DNA of 27,490 nucleotides from an uncultured Clostridia bacterium (GCA_934230055.1 CAKQEE010000002.1:1-27490); one strand, 5' to 3'. Numbered from the stretch's first letter, positions 1 through 8,519 are shown. The notes: a model not told the origin generated them from the letters alone. Numbers and translations are program-made.

Positions 1-12
1 CAAAATCTTTGT

Positions 13-44
13 CGCGGGGGCGCGATTTTTTTCGCGCCCCCGCG
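13..44 (-). terminator. Hairpin downstream of alaS
   Basis: A 13-bp GC-rich perfect inverted repeat with a 6-base loop begins 10 bases after the alaS stop codon. On the minus strand it is followed by ACAAAGATTTTG, which has no clean U-run, so it may be a weak terminator or an mRNA 3'-end stabiliser. Confidence 0.55.
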
Positions 45-54
45 TATCTCCTTC

Positions 55-1875
55 TTACTTTAAGACGGCCTTTATTCTTCTTACGCCGGACGACGAACTT
101 TCTTCTTTGACTATTTCAAAACGTCCGAGTTCCGCCGTGTTCGCTGCGTGCGGTCCGCCGCAAATCTGTTTATCTACGCCCGCTATCGTATAAATCGACA
201 CAAGCTGATCTTCCGACGTCGGATTAAACACGCCGTACGCGCCTTCTGCGACTGCTTTATTGTACGGTTCTTCCGTTCTGACGACGTCTATTTTTTTGTC
301 GATAACGTCGTTCACGAACTTTTCGAGTTCTTTCAGCTCTTCTTCGGTCATTTTGTGGTCGCAATTAAAATCGAAACGCATTCTTTCTTCGTTAATATTC
401 GAGCCTTTCTGTTCGGTTTTTTCGCCGAACATTTTACGAAGTCCCGCGAGCATTATATGCGTTGCGGTATGGTAGCGCGCGGTAATTTCGTTTCTCTCGG
501 TAAGTCCGCCCTTCGCTGCCGCCGCCTGCGCTTTGGAAAGCTCCTGATGCGCTTTGAACGCTTCCTTAAAGCCCTCTTCGTCTACCGTAAGCCCGCGCTC
601 TGCGGCAAGCTCGGTCGTAAGCTCTGCGGGGAAGCCGAACGTATCGTATAATCTAAACGCCTGCTTGCCCGAAATGACCGTTTCCGGAACGTACGCGGGG
701 TCTTTTGCCGCCATAAACGAGTTCTTTCTTTCGATGCCCGTCACGCATTTATCGAACTCTTTCATTCCCGAAACGAGCGTCGCCTCGAACTTTCTTATTT
801 CCTTTCTTATCTCTTCTAAAATAAAGTCTTCTTTTTCGACGAGCAAGGGATACGCTTCGTCGTAAACCTTTTCGATAAACACTTTCGCTACGCCCGTCAT
901 CTCTTCGGAAGAAATATCGAGGCTCTTGCAATACCTTATCGCGCGGCGTAAAAGTCTTCTTAAAATATATCCCGCGCCGGTGTTGGAGGGCAAAATCCCG
1001 TTCGCGTCGCCGATAAGCATAACCGAGGTGCGAACGTGATCCGAAACGATTCTCATGGCCTTTCTTGCCTTCTCGTCCCCGTCGTAGTCTTTGCCGGAAA
1101 CCTTTTCGAGATACTCTATCGCGCCCGAAAACAGGTCCGTTTTATAGCCGTCGTCAAGCCCGTTCAAAAACACGAGCAATCTGTCCAGCCCGAAACCCGT
1201 ATCCACGTTCTTATGGTCGAGTTCTTCGTACTTTCCGCCTTCTAATTTTTTATACTGCATATATACGTCGTTGCCGATTTCTACGTAGCGATTGCCCGTA
1301 AGAAAATCCGAAGAATCTTTGCCTTCTTCTCTCGGATAAAACCATTCGTTGTCCGGTCCGCAGGGCGTGCCGACAGTACCTTCTAATTCCCACCAGTTGT
1401 CCGACTTCGGGAGATAAAAAATATTTTCTGGTTTAATGCCGAGCGACTTTAATAAAGAAGCCGTTTCCTCGTCGCGAGGGACGGAAGCGTTTCCCTCGAA
1501 AACTGTGGAACAGATTTTTTCTTTATCGAAGCCCAGAACTTTTGTCAAAAACTCGAAACTCCACGCGGTTTTTTCTTTTTTAAAGTAATCGCCGAGCGAC
1601 CAGTTACCCATCATCTCAAAAAACGTGAAGTGAGTCGCGTCGCCGACGGAGTCTATATCGACCGTTCTGACGCAACCCTGAACGTTGCATAGTCTTGTCT
1701 TTCCCGACGGATGTTTTTTGCCGAGCAGGTACGGCATAAGGGGTTGCATTCCCGCGACGTTGAACATAACGCCCGTCGTGCCGTCGCCGATAAGCGATAC
1801 CGCGCCTATATTAAGATGTCCGCGCTCCTCGTAAAACTTTATCCATTTTTCTCTTAATTCTTTACTCGTAAACAT
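55..1875 (-). CDS. alaS: Alanyl-tRNA synthetase, short form lacking linker and C-Ala domain
   Basis: Charges tRNA-Ala with alanine in the cytoplasm. The class II core fills about residues 1-440 (FFEMMGNWSLGDYF, GTPCGPDNEWFYP). An editing domain follows with its zinc-binding motifs: HTATH (H469, H473) and CGGPH (C572, H576). At 606 residues it is far shorter than the usual roughly 870-residue bacterial enzyme. About 15 residues join the core to the editing domain, where E. coli has a beta-barrel linker of roughly 100 residues. The protein stops right after the editing domain, so the C-Ala oligomerisation/tRNA-binding domain is absent. The segment around motif 2 reads TVDIDSVGDATH rather than the common GGKHNDLE form; from memory this resembles short enzymes of Patescibacteria. 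The end looks natural, with a hairpin just beyond it. It lies 32 bases after cysS and is probably co-transcribed with cysE-cysS. Confidence 0.93.
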   Translation of the reverse strand: MFTSKELREKWIKFYEERGHLNIGAVSLIGDGTTGVMFNVAGMQPLMPYLLGKKHPSGKTRLCNVQGCVRTVDIDSVGDATHFTFFEMMGNWSLGDYFKKEKTAWSFEFLTKVLGFDKEKICSTVFEGNASVPRDEETASLLKSLGIKPENIFYLPKSDNWWELEGTVGTPCGPDNEWFYPREEGKDSSDFLTGNRYVEIGNDVYMQYKKLEGGKYEELDHKNVDTGFGLDRLLVFLNGLDDGYKTDLFSGAIEYLEKVSGKDYDGDEKARKAMRIVSDHVRTSVMLIGDANGILPSNTGAGYILRRLLRRAIRYCKSLDISSEEMTGVAKVFIEKVYDEAYPLLVEKEDFILEEIRKEIRKFEATLVSGMKEFDKCVTGIERKNSFMAAKDPAYVPETVISGKQAFRLYDTFGFPAELTTELAAERGLTVDEEGFKEAFKAHQELSKAQAAAAKGGLTERNEITARYHTATHIMLAGLRKMFGEKTEQKGSNINEERMRFDFNCDHKMTEEELKELEKFVNDVIDKKIDVVRTEEPYNKAVAEGAYGVFNPTSEDQLVSIYTIAGVDKQICGGPHAANTAELGRFEIVKEESSSSGVRRIKAVLK

Positions 1876-1907
1876 ATAGTAGCTCTTCTTCGGTTATATT
1901 TAATCGG

Positions 1908-3308
1908 TTATTTTTTTATAAGCTCGTAACCGCCTTTCACGTCTTTAACTTCGTACCCCGCGGCGGAAATTTCGTTCCGCAATTCGTCCGAGCGCGCGTA
2001 ATCTTTATTCTTTCTTGCAAGAAGCCGTTCTTCGGCAAGCGCGATTATCTCTTTCGGGAGAGCCGATTCTGCGGTCTTTTCCTTTTCTTCCGCACGTTTT
2101 ACGAACTCTTCGGGAACTTCTTTGAACAGTCCTAAAAGCGAATACGTCTTTTTAACCTGATTTAAATCCGCTCCGACCGACTTATCCCCCGCGCGAAGCT
2201 TTGCCCTTATCGACTTAAAGAAGCCGAACAAATCCGAAAGCGCGAGCGCGGTGTTGAAATCGTCGTCCATCGCCCTGTCGAACGCCTCGTCTATTGCCTC
2301 GTTTTCGCCCGCAAGCTCTACGCCCGCCTCTTTTGCGGCGACAAATGATTTATAAAATTCCGTCATGTGTTTTTCCGCTTCCGGGAAAAGTTTGTCGGTA
2401 ACGTTTATATCCCCGCGATAGTTGGTAGAAAGCAAAGCGAATTTTATCGTTTCCGCCGAATATTCGTCTAAAAGGTCGTGAAGGAGAAGGCTGTTTCCGA
2501 GCGACTTGCTCATTTTCTGCCCGTTCACCTTGATAAGCCCGTTGTGAATCCAGTATTTTACAAACCGCTTGCCCGTTAAGGCTTCCGTCTGAGCGATTTC
2601 GTTTTCGTGATGCGGAAAAATAAGGTCCCTGCCGCCGCCGTGAACGTCTATCTGTTCTCCGAACGTTTTATAGTTCATTGCGGAACACTCTATATGCCAG
2701 CCGGGGCGACCTTTTCCCCAAGGCGATTCCCAGAAAGGTTCTCCTTCTTTTGCGGATTTCCACAGCGCGAAGTCGAGCGGATTTTTCTTTAATTCGTCGT
2801 TATCCACGCGCACGCCGTTCATGGCGTCCTCTAAATTTCTGTGCGACAACGCGCCGTAAGAAGGGAAGCTGTCTACCGAAAAATAAACGTCGCCTTTCGC
2901 CGTCGGGTATGCGTGACCTTTTTCTATAAGTTTTTTTACGAACTCTATAATGTCGCCGATACATTCGGTGGCTTTTATCCACACGTTGGGATCGTCTACT
3001 TTAAGACGGCGCATTTCCGCGTCCGTTTTCTTTATCATTTCCGCCGCATAAGTCGCCGCGGGTATCCCCGTTTCGTTGGACTTCGCGATGATTTTATCGT
3101 CTACGTCGGTATAATTTCTCGCGTAAGTAACGTCGTAACCCTTCTTTTCCAGATATTTTCTTATAATATCGTAAATTATTGCCTGATATGCGTGACCTAT
3201 GTGCGCTTCGCCCGACACCGTGATGCCGCACGCGTACATTTTGACTTTGCCTGCCTCTAACGGTTCAAAATCCTGTTTCGTTCCCGAAAGGGTGTTATAT
3301 ATTCTCAT
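1908..3308 (-). CDS. cysS: Cysteinyl-tRNA synthetase
   Basis: Class I synthetase that charges tRNA-Cys. The HIGH signature is exact at residues 36-39 and KMSKS lies at 265-269. The expected zinc ligands are visible: C27 (YACGIT), C208 (HIECSA), H233 and E237 (FPHHENE). At 466 residues it has the length usual in Bacillota, with a normal helical C-terminus (AEERLLARKNKDYARSDELR). Its start overlaps the end of cysE by 14 bases, which implies translational coupling. The cysE-cysS order is a classic Bacillota arrangement linking cysteine synthesis to its use in translation. Confidence 0.97.
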   Translation of the reverse strand: MRIYNTLSGTKQDFEPLEAGKVKMYACGITVSGEAHIGHAYQAIIYDIIRKYLEKKGYDVTYARNYTDVDDKIIAKSNETGIPAATYAAEMIKKTDAEMRRLKVDDPNVWIKATECIGDIIEFVKKLIEKGHAYPTAKGDVYFSVDSFPSYGALSHRNLEDAMNGVRVDNDELKKNPLDFALWKSAKEGEPFWESPWGKGRPGWHIECSAMNYKTFGEQIDVHGGGRDLIFPHHENEIAQTEALTGKRFVKYWIHNGLIKVNGQKMSKSLGNSLLLHDLLDEYSAETIKFALLSTNYRGDINVTDKLFPEAEKHMTEFYKSFVAAKEAGVELAGENEAIDEAFDRAMDDDFNTALALSDLFGFFKSIRAKLRAGDKSVGADLNQVKKTYSLLGLFKEVPEEFVKRAEEKEKTAESALPKEIIALAEERLLARKNKDYARSDELRNEISAAGYEVKDVKGGYELIKK

Positions 3309-3978
3309 TTTCGCTTCCTTTTTCAGGTTCTTTTTCTTCTTTTTTAAGCTCGTTTTTAAGATTTTCGAGTTCTTCTTTCAACGAGAAAACTTCGTCGCGG
3401 AGATGGCAGACTTCCTCCTGAATGGGGTCGCACTTTTCCTGCTCTAAATTGCAGACTTTTTCGCCGTTTATCCTTACCACAATCCCCGGGACGCCGACTA
3501 CCGTTGCGTACGGCGGAACCTCTTTAAGAACGACCGCGCCCGCGCCTATTCTCGCGTATTCGCCGACCGTGAATCCGCCGAGTATCTTCGCGCCGGAACT
3601 TATCATAACGCCCTTTTTTATCGTCGGGTGGCGTTTTCCCTTTTCCTTACCCGTACCGCCGAGCGTTACGCCCTGATAGATCACGACGTCCTCTTCTATT
3701 TCCGCGGTTTCGCCTATAACAACGCCCGCGCCGTGGTCTATGAACACGCCGCCCGCTATTTTTGCCGCGGGGTGAATTTCTATCCCCGTAAAGAACTTCG
3801 CCGTCTGACTTAACATTCTCGCAAGAAGCTTAAAGCGGATTTTATAGAAAAAATGCGCGACTCTGTGCCACGAAAGCGCATGCACTCCCGAATACGTCAA
3901 CCATATTTCAAACTTGTTGCGCGCCGCAGGATCGTACTTTTTTGCCGCCCTTATGTCCGCGCGTAATCTTTTAAACAT
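3295..3978 (-). CDS. cysE: Serine O-acetyltransferase
   Basis: Transfers acetyl from acetyl-CoA to L-serine, giving O-acetylserine, the committed step of cysteine synthesis. Left-handed beta-helix hexapeptide repeats occupy about residues 66-165, with the catalytic-type FIDHGAGVVIGET segment (H82) and GGTGKEKGKRHPTI, both typical of Gram-positive SATs. The short N-terminal helical region (WHRVAHFFY) is also typical. After the catalytic domain (about residue 172) comes a tail of about 55 residues, very rich in Glu and Lys with three Cys, which looks like a coiled coil. This tail is longer than the usual short C-terminal peptide. The start has a GAGG ribosome site 6 bases upstream. It overlaps cysS by 14 bases. 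Confidence 0.95.
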   Translation of the reverse strand: MFKRLRADIRAAKKYDPAARNKFEIWLTYSGVHALSWHRVAHFFYKIRFKLLARMLSQTAKFFTGIEIHPAAKIAGGVFIDHGAGVVIGETAEIEEDVVIYQGVTLGGTGKEKGKRHPTIKKGVMISSGAKILGGFTVGEYARIGAGAVVLKEVPPYATVVGVPGIVVRINGEKVCNLEQEKCDPIQEEVCHLRDEVFSLKEELENLKNELKKEEKEPEKGSENENI

Positions 3979-4051
3979 ATTATACCTCGTTTAATTTTTC
4001 GGGGGCGAGGCTTTGCCCCTGTTTTTGTAACGCTTTTGTTTTTTCGCGCCG

Positions 4052-4810
4052 CTAAACGACCTCTACCCCCGTTTCGCTTACCGCCGTTATCAAATCTTTG
4101 GGGAAATTTTTATCCGTAACCATACAGTTTACGTCTTTAAGCTCCGCAAAGGTGTACGGAGTCTTTTTGTCTATCTTGCTGCTGTCGAGAAGCATTATCA
4201 CTTTATCCGCTTTTTTTATGACGGCGCGCTTCACGTCCGCTTCCGATTGACTTCCGCAAGTGAAAAAACCGCCCTCTCTTATAAATCCCGTAGCGGTCAT
4301 CACCGCTATCTGAATATTTATTTTTTCGATAAAATCAAGACACGTTCCGCCGACGGTTATAAAATTATTGCGTTTAAGGTCGCCGCCGAGAATTGCAACG
4401 TTCGGCTTTTCCTTTCTTAAAACCGTTTCCGCAATGACGAAAGCGTTGGTTAAAACGTAAAAATTTTCGTCGGGAAGCGCGCGCGCGAAATAAGTGGTGG
4501 TAGAACCGCCGTCTATAAACAAACAGCTGTTTTTTTCTATAATTCCAGCCGCTTTTTCGGCAATCTCTATTTTTTCCGCGGCGTTATAATTGACGCGTTC
4601 GGAAAAGTCCGCTTCCTTTGCGCGAAGAACGGAGTTCACGGATATCGCCCCGCCCGAAACGCGCAAAACGGCGTTAGCCATTTCGAGGCGGTTAAGGTCG
4701 CGGCGAATGGTCATCGAGGAAACGTCCGGAAAAGCACATTCGAGTTCGTGAAGCGTTACCTTTCCGTTTTTATCGATAAATTCTTTAAGCTGAAAAAGTC
4801 TGTCTTTCAT
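4052..4810 (-). CDS. DeoR-family transcriptional regulator
   Basis: A cytoplasmic repressor-type protein of 252 residues. The N-terminal DeoR winged helix-turn-helix spans about residues 1-57, with the recognition helix SSMTIRRDLNRLE. The sensor domain has the family's phosphate-binding pattern, FIDGGSTTTYFARAL and later SQSEADVKRAVI, which in characterised members binds phosphorylated sugars. The natural ligand cannot be told, because no sugar kinase or transporter lies beside it. It is divergent from serS and is followed at 73 bases by cysE, though cysteine genes are not known DeoR targets. The -10-like TAAAAT ends only 7 bases before the start codon, so the mRNA may be leaderless. Confidence 0.9.
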   Translation of the reverse strand: MKDRLFQLKEFIDKNGKVTLHELECAFPDVSSMTIRRDLNRLEMANAVLRVSGGAISVNSVLRAKEADFSERVNYNAAEKIEIAEKAAGIIEKNSCLFIDGGSTTTYFARALPDENFYVLTNAFVIAETVLRKEKPNVAILGGDLKRNNFITVGGTCLDFIEKINIQIAVMTATGFIREGGFFTCGSQSEADVKRAVIKKADKVIMLLDSSKIDKKTPYTFAELKDVNCMVTDKNFPKDLITAVSETGVEVV

Positions 4811-4817
4811 ACGTTTT

Positions 4818-4847
4818 ATTTTATCACCTGCGCGGCGGTTTTTGCAA
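4818..4847 (-). promoter_or_regulatory. Putative promoter of the deoR-type gene
   Basis: TTGCAA and TAAAAT are separated by 18 bases on the minus strand. The -10 element ends 7 bases before the ATG, so transcription would start at or next to the start codon. The only ribosome-site-like sequence, AGGTGA, overlaps the start of the -10 element. Confidence 0.4.
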
Positions 4848-4925
4848 GGAAATTAAGCTCGGTTTACGGATTAGTTGTTAATTTTTTTCATTTTGAAAAA
4901 ATTTAACCGCCGAAATTTGTTCTTT

Positions 4926-4948
4926 CCCCGAAAATTCGGGGCGTTTTT
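4926..4948 (+). terminator. Terminator-like hairpin upstream of the serS promoter
   Basis: CCCCGAA-AA-TTCGGGG is followed by CGTTTTTA on the plus strand. No plus-strand gene precedes it, since the neighbour is divergent. It may insulate the serS promoter from stray transcription, or be a relic. Confidence 0.4.
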
Positions 4949-4949
4949 A

Positions 4950-4978
4950 TTGATTTATCCGATTAAAACAAGTATAAT
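4950..4978 (+). promoter_or_regulatory. serS promoter
   Basis: TTGATT at 4950-4955 and TATAAT at 4973-4978 with an ideal 17-base spacer. The expected start near 4985 leaves a leader of about 40 bases containing a small CGAGG/CCTCG hairpin (4995-5009) and a GGAG ribosome site (5014-5017). There is no room for a T-box. Confidence 0.8.
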
Positions 4979-5023
4979 GATATACGAACAGAATCGAGGG
5001 TTTTCCTCGTTACGGAGATTTTT

Positions 5024-6304
5024 ATGTTAGACCTTAAAAGAATAAAGGAAGAAAAAGAAAAAATTACCGAGCTTCTCGCAAGAAAGGGCTTTAAGGCGGA
5101 TTTCGATACCATTCTTTCTCTCGACGAGAAGAGAAGAGAGGCGATTGCGGAAGCGGAGGGTTATAAAGCGGAAAGAAACAAAGTTTCTGCGGAAATTCCC
5201 GCGCTCAAAAAGGCGGGCAAGCCCGTGGACGGAATCTTTGCCGAAATGCGCGAACTCGGCGATAAAATTTCGGAATGCGACCGCGTGGCGAAAAGTTACG
5301 ACGAACAGGTTTTTAACCTTCTCGCCGCGTATCCTAATATCCCCGACGAGGATCTTCTCGGCGGAGAAAAAGAAAACAACAAGGTTATAAAAATCGTAGG
5401 CGAAAAACCCGCGTTCGATTTCCCCATGCAAAACCACGTCGATTTATGTACCAAACTCGGAATTATCGATTACACGCGCGGGACGAAGCTTTCGGGCGGC
5501 GGTTTCTGGCTCTATCGCGGAGACGGCGCAAGGCTCGAATGGGCGCTCCTTAATTTCTTCGTGCAGGAACATTTAAAAGACGGCTACGAATTTATTCTTC
5601 CCCCTCATCAACTCGGATATAACTGCGGTTTCGGCGCGGGACAATTCCCCAAATTCGCAGACGAGGTATACTGGCTCGACTGTGACGAAGACAGAATGAA
5701 AAACCGTTTTATGCTCCCCACGGCGGAAACGGCGCTCGTCAATATGTACTCGGGCGAAATTCTCCCCGAAGAAAAGCTCCCGATGAAATTCTTCGCCTAT
5801 ACCCCTTGCTACCGCAAGGAAGCGGGTTCTTACCGTGCGGAAGAACGCGGCATGATAAGAGGACATCAGTTCAACAAGGTGGAAATGGTTCAGTACGCGC
5901 ACCCCGCTCGCAGCAAAGAGGCGTTTGAGGAACTCGTGAACAAAGCCGCTTCTTTAATAGAAAAATTAGGCTTGCATTTCAGAATAAGCAAGCTTGCGGC
6001 GGGCGACTGCTCCGCTTCTATGGCGAGGACTTACGATATAGAAGTCTGGATTCCTTCTATGGGAATTTATAAAGAAGTGAGCTCGGTTTCCAACGCGAAC
6101 GACTATCAGGCAAGAAGAAACAATACCAAATTCCGCGACAGCAAAACGGGCAAAACGGCGTTCGTTCATACGCTTAACGGTTCGGGACTTGCTACTTCCC
6201 GCGTGTTCCCCGCGATTATCGAACAGTATCAGAACGCGGACGGCAGCGTGACCGTTCCGGAAGTTTTAAGACCGTTTATGGGCGGACAGGAAATCATCAA
6301 ATAA
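5024..6304 (+). CDS. serS: Seryl-tRNA synthetase
   Basis: Class II synthetase that charges tRNA-Ser (and tRNA-Sec where present). The N-terminal long-arm coiled coil fills about residues 1-105, rich in Lys and Glu. The catalytic domain shows motif 2 (PCYRKEAGSYRAEERGMIRGHQF) split over about residues 262-285 and motif 3 (NGSGLATSRVFPAIIEQYQ) near 387-405. Length of 426 residues is normal. In motif 3 the usual GLAVGRT is replaced by GLATSRV, a modest variation. It is a single-gene unit with its own promoter, an ACGGAG ribosome site 6 bases before ATG, and a strong terminator. Confidence 0.97.
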   Translation: MLDLKRIKEEKEKITELLARKGFKADFDTILSLDEKRREAIAEAEGYKAERNKVSAEIPALKKAGKPVDGIFAEMRELGDKISECDRVAKSYDEQVFNLLAAYPNIPDEDLLGGEKENNKVIKIVGEKPAFDFPMQNHVDLCTKLGIIDYTRGTKLSGGGFWLYRGDGARLEWALLNFFVQEHLKDGYEFILPPHQLGYNCGFGAGQFPKFADEVYWLDCDEDRMKNRFMLPTAETALVNMYSGEILPEEKLPMKFFAYTPCYRKEAGSYRAEERGMIRGHQFNKVEMVQYAHPARSKEAFEELVNKAASLIEKLGLHFRISKLAAGDCSASMARTYDIEVWIPSMGIYKEVSSVSNANDYQARRNNTKFRDSKTGKTAFVHTLNGSGLATSRVFPAIIEQYQNADGSVTVPEVLRPFMGGQEIIK

Positions 6305-6330
6305 CCTTAAACCTTCAAACGAAACAACAC

Positions 6331-6379
6331 AAAACCCCTGCGATACCGAGAAGTTCGGGAATCACAGGGGTTTTTCTTT
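6331..6379. terminator. Bidirectional terminator between serS and the purine transporter operon
   Basis: The outer stem AAAACCCCTG/CAGGGGTTTT (6331-6340 with 6365-6374) encloses inner pairs GAT/ATC and CCGA/TCGG. A T-run follows on the plus strand, and a TTTTGTGTT tail follows on the minus strand. It fits the convergent ends of serS and the nup-type permease. Confidence 0.85.
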
Positions 6380-6391
6380 TCGTAAAATCGT

Positions 6392-7317
6392 TTATCTTTC
6401 TTCTCTGAAATAGTTAGTACCGAGAGCCGCGGGCGGCTGAACGCTCTTGTTTCCGACGATACTCGTTATGATAAGCACTATTATCGTAACGACGTACGGC
6501 AAGAGTTTGATAAGCTCCTGTTGACCTAACGTGCTTAATCCGGTTATCTTGATGCCGAGAATATACAGAGCGCCGAATACTATAGAGCCTAATATGGCGA
6601 GGTCGGGCTTCCACATCGTGAATATAACGAGAGCGATGGCAAGCCAGCCGAAAGCCTGTATAGTCATAGTGTTGTCGAACGTTCCGCAGTTATAATCGAG
6701 GACGTAAAACAGTCCGCCGAGTCCCGCAATCGCGCTTCCTATAAGTATCGCGCCGTATTTATATGCGGTTACGTTTATGCCGACCGCGTCCGCTGTGGCG
6801 GGGTTTTCGCCGACCGCGCGGAGTCTTAATCCCGTTTTCGTCTTTTTAAGGAACAGCGCCGCGACTATCGCAAGGGCTATCGCGAAATAAACGAGTATGC
6901 CGTGCGATAAGAATATTTTACCGAACGCGCCGAGGTTATCCGCAAACGGAAGGTACCCTTTTATTTTGGTGCTTGCAACCGCAAGAAGAGATCTCGCGTT
7001 CGTCACCGCGGCGAACAGTCTGTTCATAATAAATTGTGAAAAGCCCGCGCCGAACGTGGTGAGCGCAAGCCCCACGACGTTCTGGTTAGCTCTTAACGTG
7101 ACGGTCAGAAACGCGTTATATAACTGCCGTCGGCGGGATCTGCAAGCGTTTTCATATAAGAAACGACCATAAAGCAACCGCCCGCAACGCCCATACACAT
7201 TATGCCCGGTATTCCGAGGTTAAGATGTCCCGATTTTTCGGTTATTATTTCCCCGATCGAGCCGAACAAAAACACGACGCCTATGGAGATTGCTCCCACT
7301 ATAAGTCCTACTAACAT
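6392..7317 (-). pseudogene. Second nucleoside ABC permease (NupC/YufQ-like), frameshifted
   Basis: This would be the second membrane subunit of the purine-nucleoside importer. The 5' part (7317 down to a stop at 7105) encodes the normal N-terminus: GSIGEIITEKSGHLNLGIPG and a second helix ending in LADPADGS. The conserved continuation LYNAFLTVTLRANQNVVGLA lies in another frame and runs to 6392 as a typical permease end (YKYGAILIGSAIAGLGG). The frames cross at about 7118-7128. In B. subtilis YufQ, recalled from memory, about 47 residues lie between the GLEGLM and RADQ blocks; here only about 34 would remain, so most of one membrane helix seems deleted as well. The start ATG overlaps the preceding gene by 7 bases, with GGAGG upstream. 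Either this is a real out-of-frame deletion of roughly 60 bases or a sequence or assembly error. A start-to-stop reading at 7198 would give nonsense N-terminal residues. Confidence 0.85.
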
Positions 7318-8519
7318 TTTTCGTCCTCCTTCTTTGCTTCGCCGCCGTCTACTTTAAGGTTTTCCGCGCCGCTTGTTTCCGTTTCGACCTTTTCCGCTTT
7401 ATCGTTTTCCGCGACGTCCCCGCTAAGAACCTTTTTCTTACGCATATTGAGCGCGTAGTAAACGAAAAACTCGCAGCCGATTATACAGAAGTACATAATA
7501 CCGACAATCATATTCGCAACCGAGCTGTCCGATACTTGAACGACCGTCTGCAACTCCGCCATACCCTGCGTCATAAAAATTATGCCGAACGAGGAAGCTA
7601 TCGCGCAGAGCGGATTCATTTTGGCGATCCACACCGCGATTATAGCGGTAAATCCGAGGTTTTGCGCCGTTTCCGAAGAAACCGTATGGTCCATAGCCCC
7701 CGCAATCAGAAAGCCTATAAGCCCGCAGAGCGCGCCCGAAAGCGCAAGCGTTCTTATTATCGTCTTTTTAACGTTTATGCCTATATATCTCGCGGTGTTT
7801 TCGCTTTCGCCGACGACCGACGCCTCGAAGCCGTGCTTGGTATACTTCATATACACGAACATCGCCGCGCACATCAACGCCGCTACTATTATGATAAGAA
7901 GGAAGTCGTTCCCGCCTATTCGGGGAAGGTGCGCGACCTTAACCGTAGCAAGCGAGCCGGATGCAAACGGACCGCTCCACTCCTTTATGAAATATACGAC
8001 GAGTCCCGAAGCGATATAGTTCATCATAAGCGTAAAAAGCGATTCGTTCGTTTTGAAAAACGCCTTGAACACCGCGGGAATCGCCGCCCACAGCGCGCCG
8101 CAAAACACCGCCGAAACGAGCATTATAAGCCACACGACCGCGTCGGGCATTCTGCCGCCGTAATTACGCATACACGCTATCGTTACGAGCGCGCCGATAA
8201 GCACCTGCCCGTTGCCTCCGAGATTCCAGAATTTCATTTTGAACGCGGGAATGAGCGCGCAGCCTACGCCGAGCAAAAGCGCGGTATTCTGCAAAAGAAG
8301 CCATCTTTTTCTTTCCGTGCCGAAGCTGCCCTTAAACAAAGAGGTTATAACAACCCACGGGTTGCCTTTTTCTTTATAGCAAATCGCGCAGATAACGCAA
8401 CACACGAAAAGCCCCGTTAAAAACGCGATAACCCTTGCGAGTATCTGTCTTTTTACCGAAATTTCCGTTCTCTTGGTAACGTGGAATAAAGGTTCGCGAA
8501 CGATTTTTTCGTTATTCAT
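7311..8519 (-). CDS. Nucleoside ABC transporter permease (NupB/YufP-like)
   Basis: Integral membrane subunit of a BMP-type purine nucleoside importer, family BPD_transp_2. It has 402 residues with roughly ten hydrophobic segments. The first lies near residues 28-50, and family-typical stretches include MKFWNLGGNGQVLIGAL, TNESLFTLMMNYIASGLV, GFEASVVGESENTARYIGI and FTAIIAVWIAKMNP. The C-terminal 55 residues are a charged, Glu/Lys-rich cytoplasmic tail with no clear domain. The start overlaps the ATPase gene by 8 bases (ATGAATAA), and the stop overlaps the next permease by 7 bases (ATGTTAG), showing tight translational coupling. It would pair with the broken permease that follows, so a working channel may not form. 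Confidence 0.93.
   Translation of the reverse strand: MNNEKIVREPLFHVTKRTEISVKRQILARVIAFLTGLFVCCVICAICYKEKGNPWVVITSLFKGSFGTERKRWLLLQNTALLLGVGCALIPAFKMKFWNLGGNGQVLIGALVTIACMRNYGGRMPDAVVWLIMLVSAVFCGALWAAIPAVFKAFFKTNESLFTLMMNYIASGLVVYFIKEWSGPFASGSLATVKVAHLPRIGGNDFLLIIIVAALMCAAMFVYMKYTKHGFEASVVGESENTARYIGINVKKTIIRTLALSGALCGLIGFLIAGAMDHTVSSETAQNLGFTAIIAVWIAKMNPLCAIASSFGIIFMTQGMAELQTVVQVSDSSVANMIVGIMYFCIIGCEFFVYYALNMRKKKVLSGDVAENDKAEKVETETSGAENLKVDGGEAKKEDEKC

Noticed and set aside
3998..4026. GGGGC/GCCCC hairpin between the DeoR gene and cysE as a terminator
   Set aside because: The T-run follows on the plus strand, where no gene ends. On the minus strand it is followed by GAAAAATT, so it would not end the DeoR transcript well.
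4979..5023. T-box leader before serS
   Set aside because: The leader is only about 40 bases and lacks the T-box sequence. The gaps before lysS and alaS are also too short.
7125..7198. Start of the second permease fragment at 7198 as a real N-terminus
   Set aside because: Those residues (MYGRCGRLLYGRF...) overlap the correct frame of the first fragment and look unlike any permease start.
7536..8420. A 294-residue open frame on the plus strand opposite the first permease
   Set aside because: The composition is dominated by Arg, Tyr and His, as expected from the reverse complement of membrane-protein codons. It has no motif.
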